Shown: positions 5,601-6,178 of the stretch, piece after piece
Layout: each line of letters opens with the position of its first letter
How positions within the stretch are numbered: position 1 is the first letter of the stretch
Assembly: GCA_900553645.1 (NCBI GenBank)
Contig: USEE01000092.1
Location: 1-6,178 of the forward strand
Direction: 5' to 3'
DNA length: 6,178 bases
Origin: an uncultured Eubacteriales bacterium
GTDB lineage: Bacteria > Bacillota_A > Clostridia > Christensenellales > Aristaeellaceae
The notes under the pieces: model-generated
Databases searched by the model: none
What the model was told of the DNA's origin: nothing
What the model saw: the letters and a program-made list of their open reading frames with translations, nothing else
Program-made: the position numbers and the translations under genes

Positions 5601-6149
5601 TCATCCACGGGCAGACATTACGTTCTTTTCGTAATCGCGGACTTCCTTCAGCCAGTCCTCGCCTACCGGTACGCCTTCCTTCAGGCAGTAGTAATCCCAT
5701 ATCGCGCCGAAGGGCAGGGTCTTGTCCTCTTCAGTGAGCGCCAGACGAGCGGTGAAGTCGGTGTCCAATTCCAGCTTCTTCAGCTCTGCGGTGTTCTCCA
5801 GATTGGCGCGCAGCAGCGCCTTGCGCGCGTTGCGGGTGCCGATTATCCACGCGGCCAGACGGTTGATGGACGCATCGAAGAAGTCAAGGGCGATCTTTAC
5901 GCGCTGAGTATAGCCGTTGCGCACTACCTGCTGCATGATGGCCATCAGTTCGTCGTCCATAGTGACTACGTGGTCGCTGTCCCAGCGTACGGGGCGGCTT
6001 ACGTGCAGCAGCAGCTCGGGCATATACTGCATGATCGACGAGATCTTGTTGGAGATAACCTCGGTCGGATGGAAGTGGCCCGCGTCCAGGCAATAGAGCT
6101 TATTGCGGGTTATCGCATAGCCCATCATCAGTTCGTGGCTGCCTACGGT
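5601..6149 (-). CDS. rhaA: L-rhamnose isomerase RhaA, C-terminal fragment
   Basis: RhaA converts L-rhamnose to L-rhamnulose in the cytosol, the first step of rhamnose breakdown. The 182 residues here match the last 40-45 percent of E. coli RhaA (419 residues) with little interruption: [64 protein letters not shown] and the final [17 protein letters not shown]. By alignment, D22, H25, H49, D57, D59 and D89 of the fragment correspond to the E. coli metal ligands D267, H270, H294, D302, D304 and D334, so all of those covered are intact. The TIM-barrel N-terminal part lies beyond the window. The frame stays open to an ATG at 6164, but those five codons (MYKRQ) come from the sequencing adapter; the first genomic codon is Thr at 6149-6147. 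The truncation is technical, not a mutation. Its terminator is at 5554-5582. Confidence 0.96.
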   Translation of the reverse strand, partial: TVGSHELMMGYAITRNKLYCLDAGHFHPTEVISNKISSIMQYMPELLLHVSRPVRWDSDHVVTMDDELMAIMQQVVRNGYTQRVKIALDFFDASINRLAAWIIGTRNARKALLRANLENTAELKKLELDTDFTARLALTEEDKTLPFGAIWDYYCLKEGVPVGEDWLKEVRDYEKNVMSARG

Positions 6150-6178
6150 CTGTCTCTTATACACATCTGACGCTGCCG
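6150..6178. other. Nextera (Tn5) adapter sequence, non-genomic
   Basis: CTGTCTCTTATACACATCT at 6150-6168 is the exact Nextera transposase end (mosaic end, reverse complement), and GACGCTGCCG at 6169-6178 continues into the Nextera read-2 adapter arm. These 29 bases are untrimmed library adapter and end the real sequence at 6149. They create the false peptides MYKRQ (- strand) and LSLIHI (+ strand). Confidence 0.97.

Noticed and set aside
5601..6164. rhaA as a naturally truncated gene or pseudogene
   Set aside because: The break falls exactly at the adapter junction, so it reflects the contig end and not a mutation.

Overview
The window looks like a chromosomal piece of an uncultured, GC-rich Firmicute, probably a clostridial, spore-forming lineage. 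The evidence is strong AGGAGG-type ribosome binding sites throughout, an argR-recN pair in the usual Firmicute order, a YhcN/YlaJ-type sporulation lipoprotein and a BofC-like membrane-anchored protein. The lineage call is inference; there is no rRNA or other marker gene here. The far right end (6150-6178) is not genomic: it matches the Nextera (Tn5) sequencing adapter, so the window is the end of a metagenomic or short-read contig.

Layout, left to right. (1) 11-589 (+): a complete YfbR-type 5'-deoxynucleotidase. (2) 590-765: intergenic, with a hairpin terminator at 711-754 between convergent genes and a lone consensus DnaA-box 9-mer. (3) 766-1038 (-): a 90-residue acidic protein of unknown function. 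(4) 1124-1660 (+): a membrane-anchored BofC-like protein, divergent from the small gene and overlapping the end of recN tail to tail. (5) 1657-3363 (-) recN and 3380-3832 (-) argR: an operon with a 16-nt gap; recN starts at GTG. (6) 3833-4259: a non-coding region holding a 163-bp MITE-like palindromic element (3898-4060) with perfect 15-bp inverted ends, inserted just upstream of argR. (7) 4260-4826 (+): a YhcN/YlaJ-like lipoprotein, followed by a potentially structured stretch (4827-4922) and a strong bidirectional terminator (4950-4984). (8) 5001-5528 (-): a stand-alone GyrI-like effector-binding protein. (9) 5601-6149 (-): the C-terminal part of L-rhamnose isomerase RhaA, cut by the contig end, with its own terminator at 5554-5582 just before the GyrI-like start.

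How the genes relate: argR-recN couples the arginine repressor with the SMC-like recombination repair ATPase, as in many Firmicutes. The BofC-like and YhcN-like genes flank that pair on the opposite strand and point to sporulation. rhaA implies L-rhamnose use; the GyrI-like protein could be co-expressed with it by terminator read-through, but that is a guess.

I found no defence system, CRISPR array, tRNA, rRNA or complete insertion sequence. Most of the window is ordinary housekeeping sequence. The items most worth a second look are the MITE-like element at argR, the paired inverted repeats downstream of the lipoprotein gene, and the adapter artefact at the right end.
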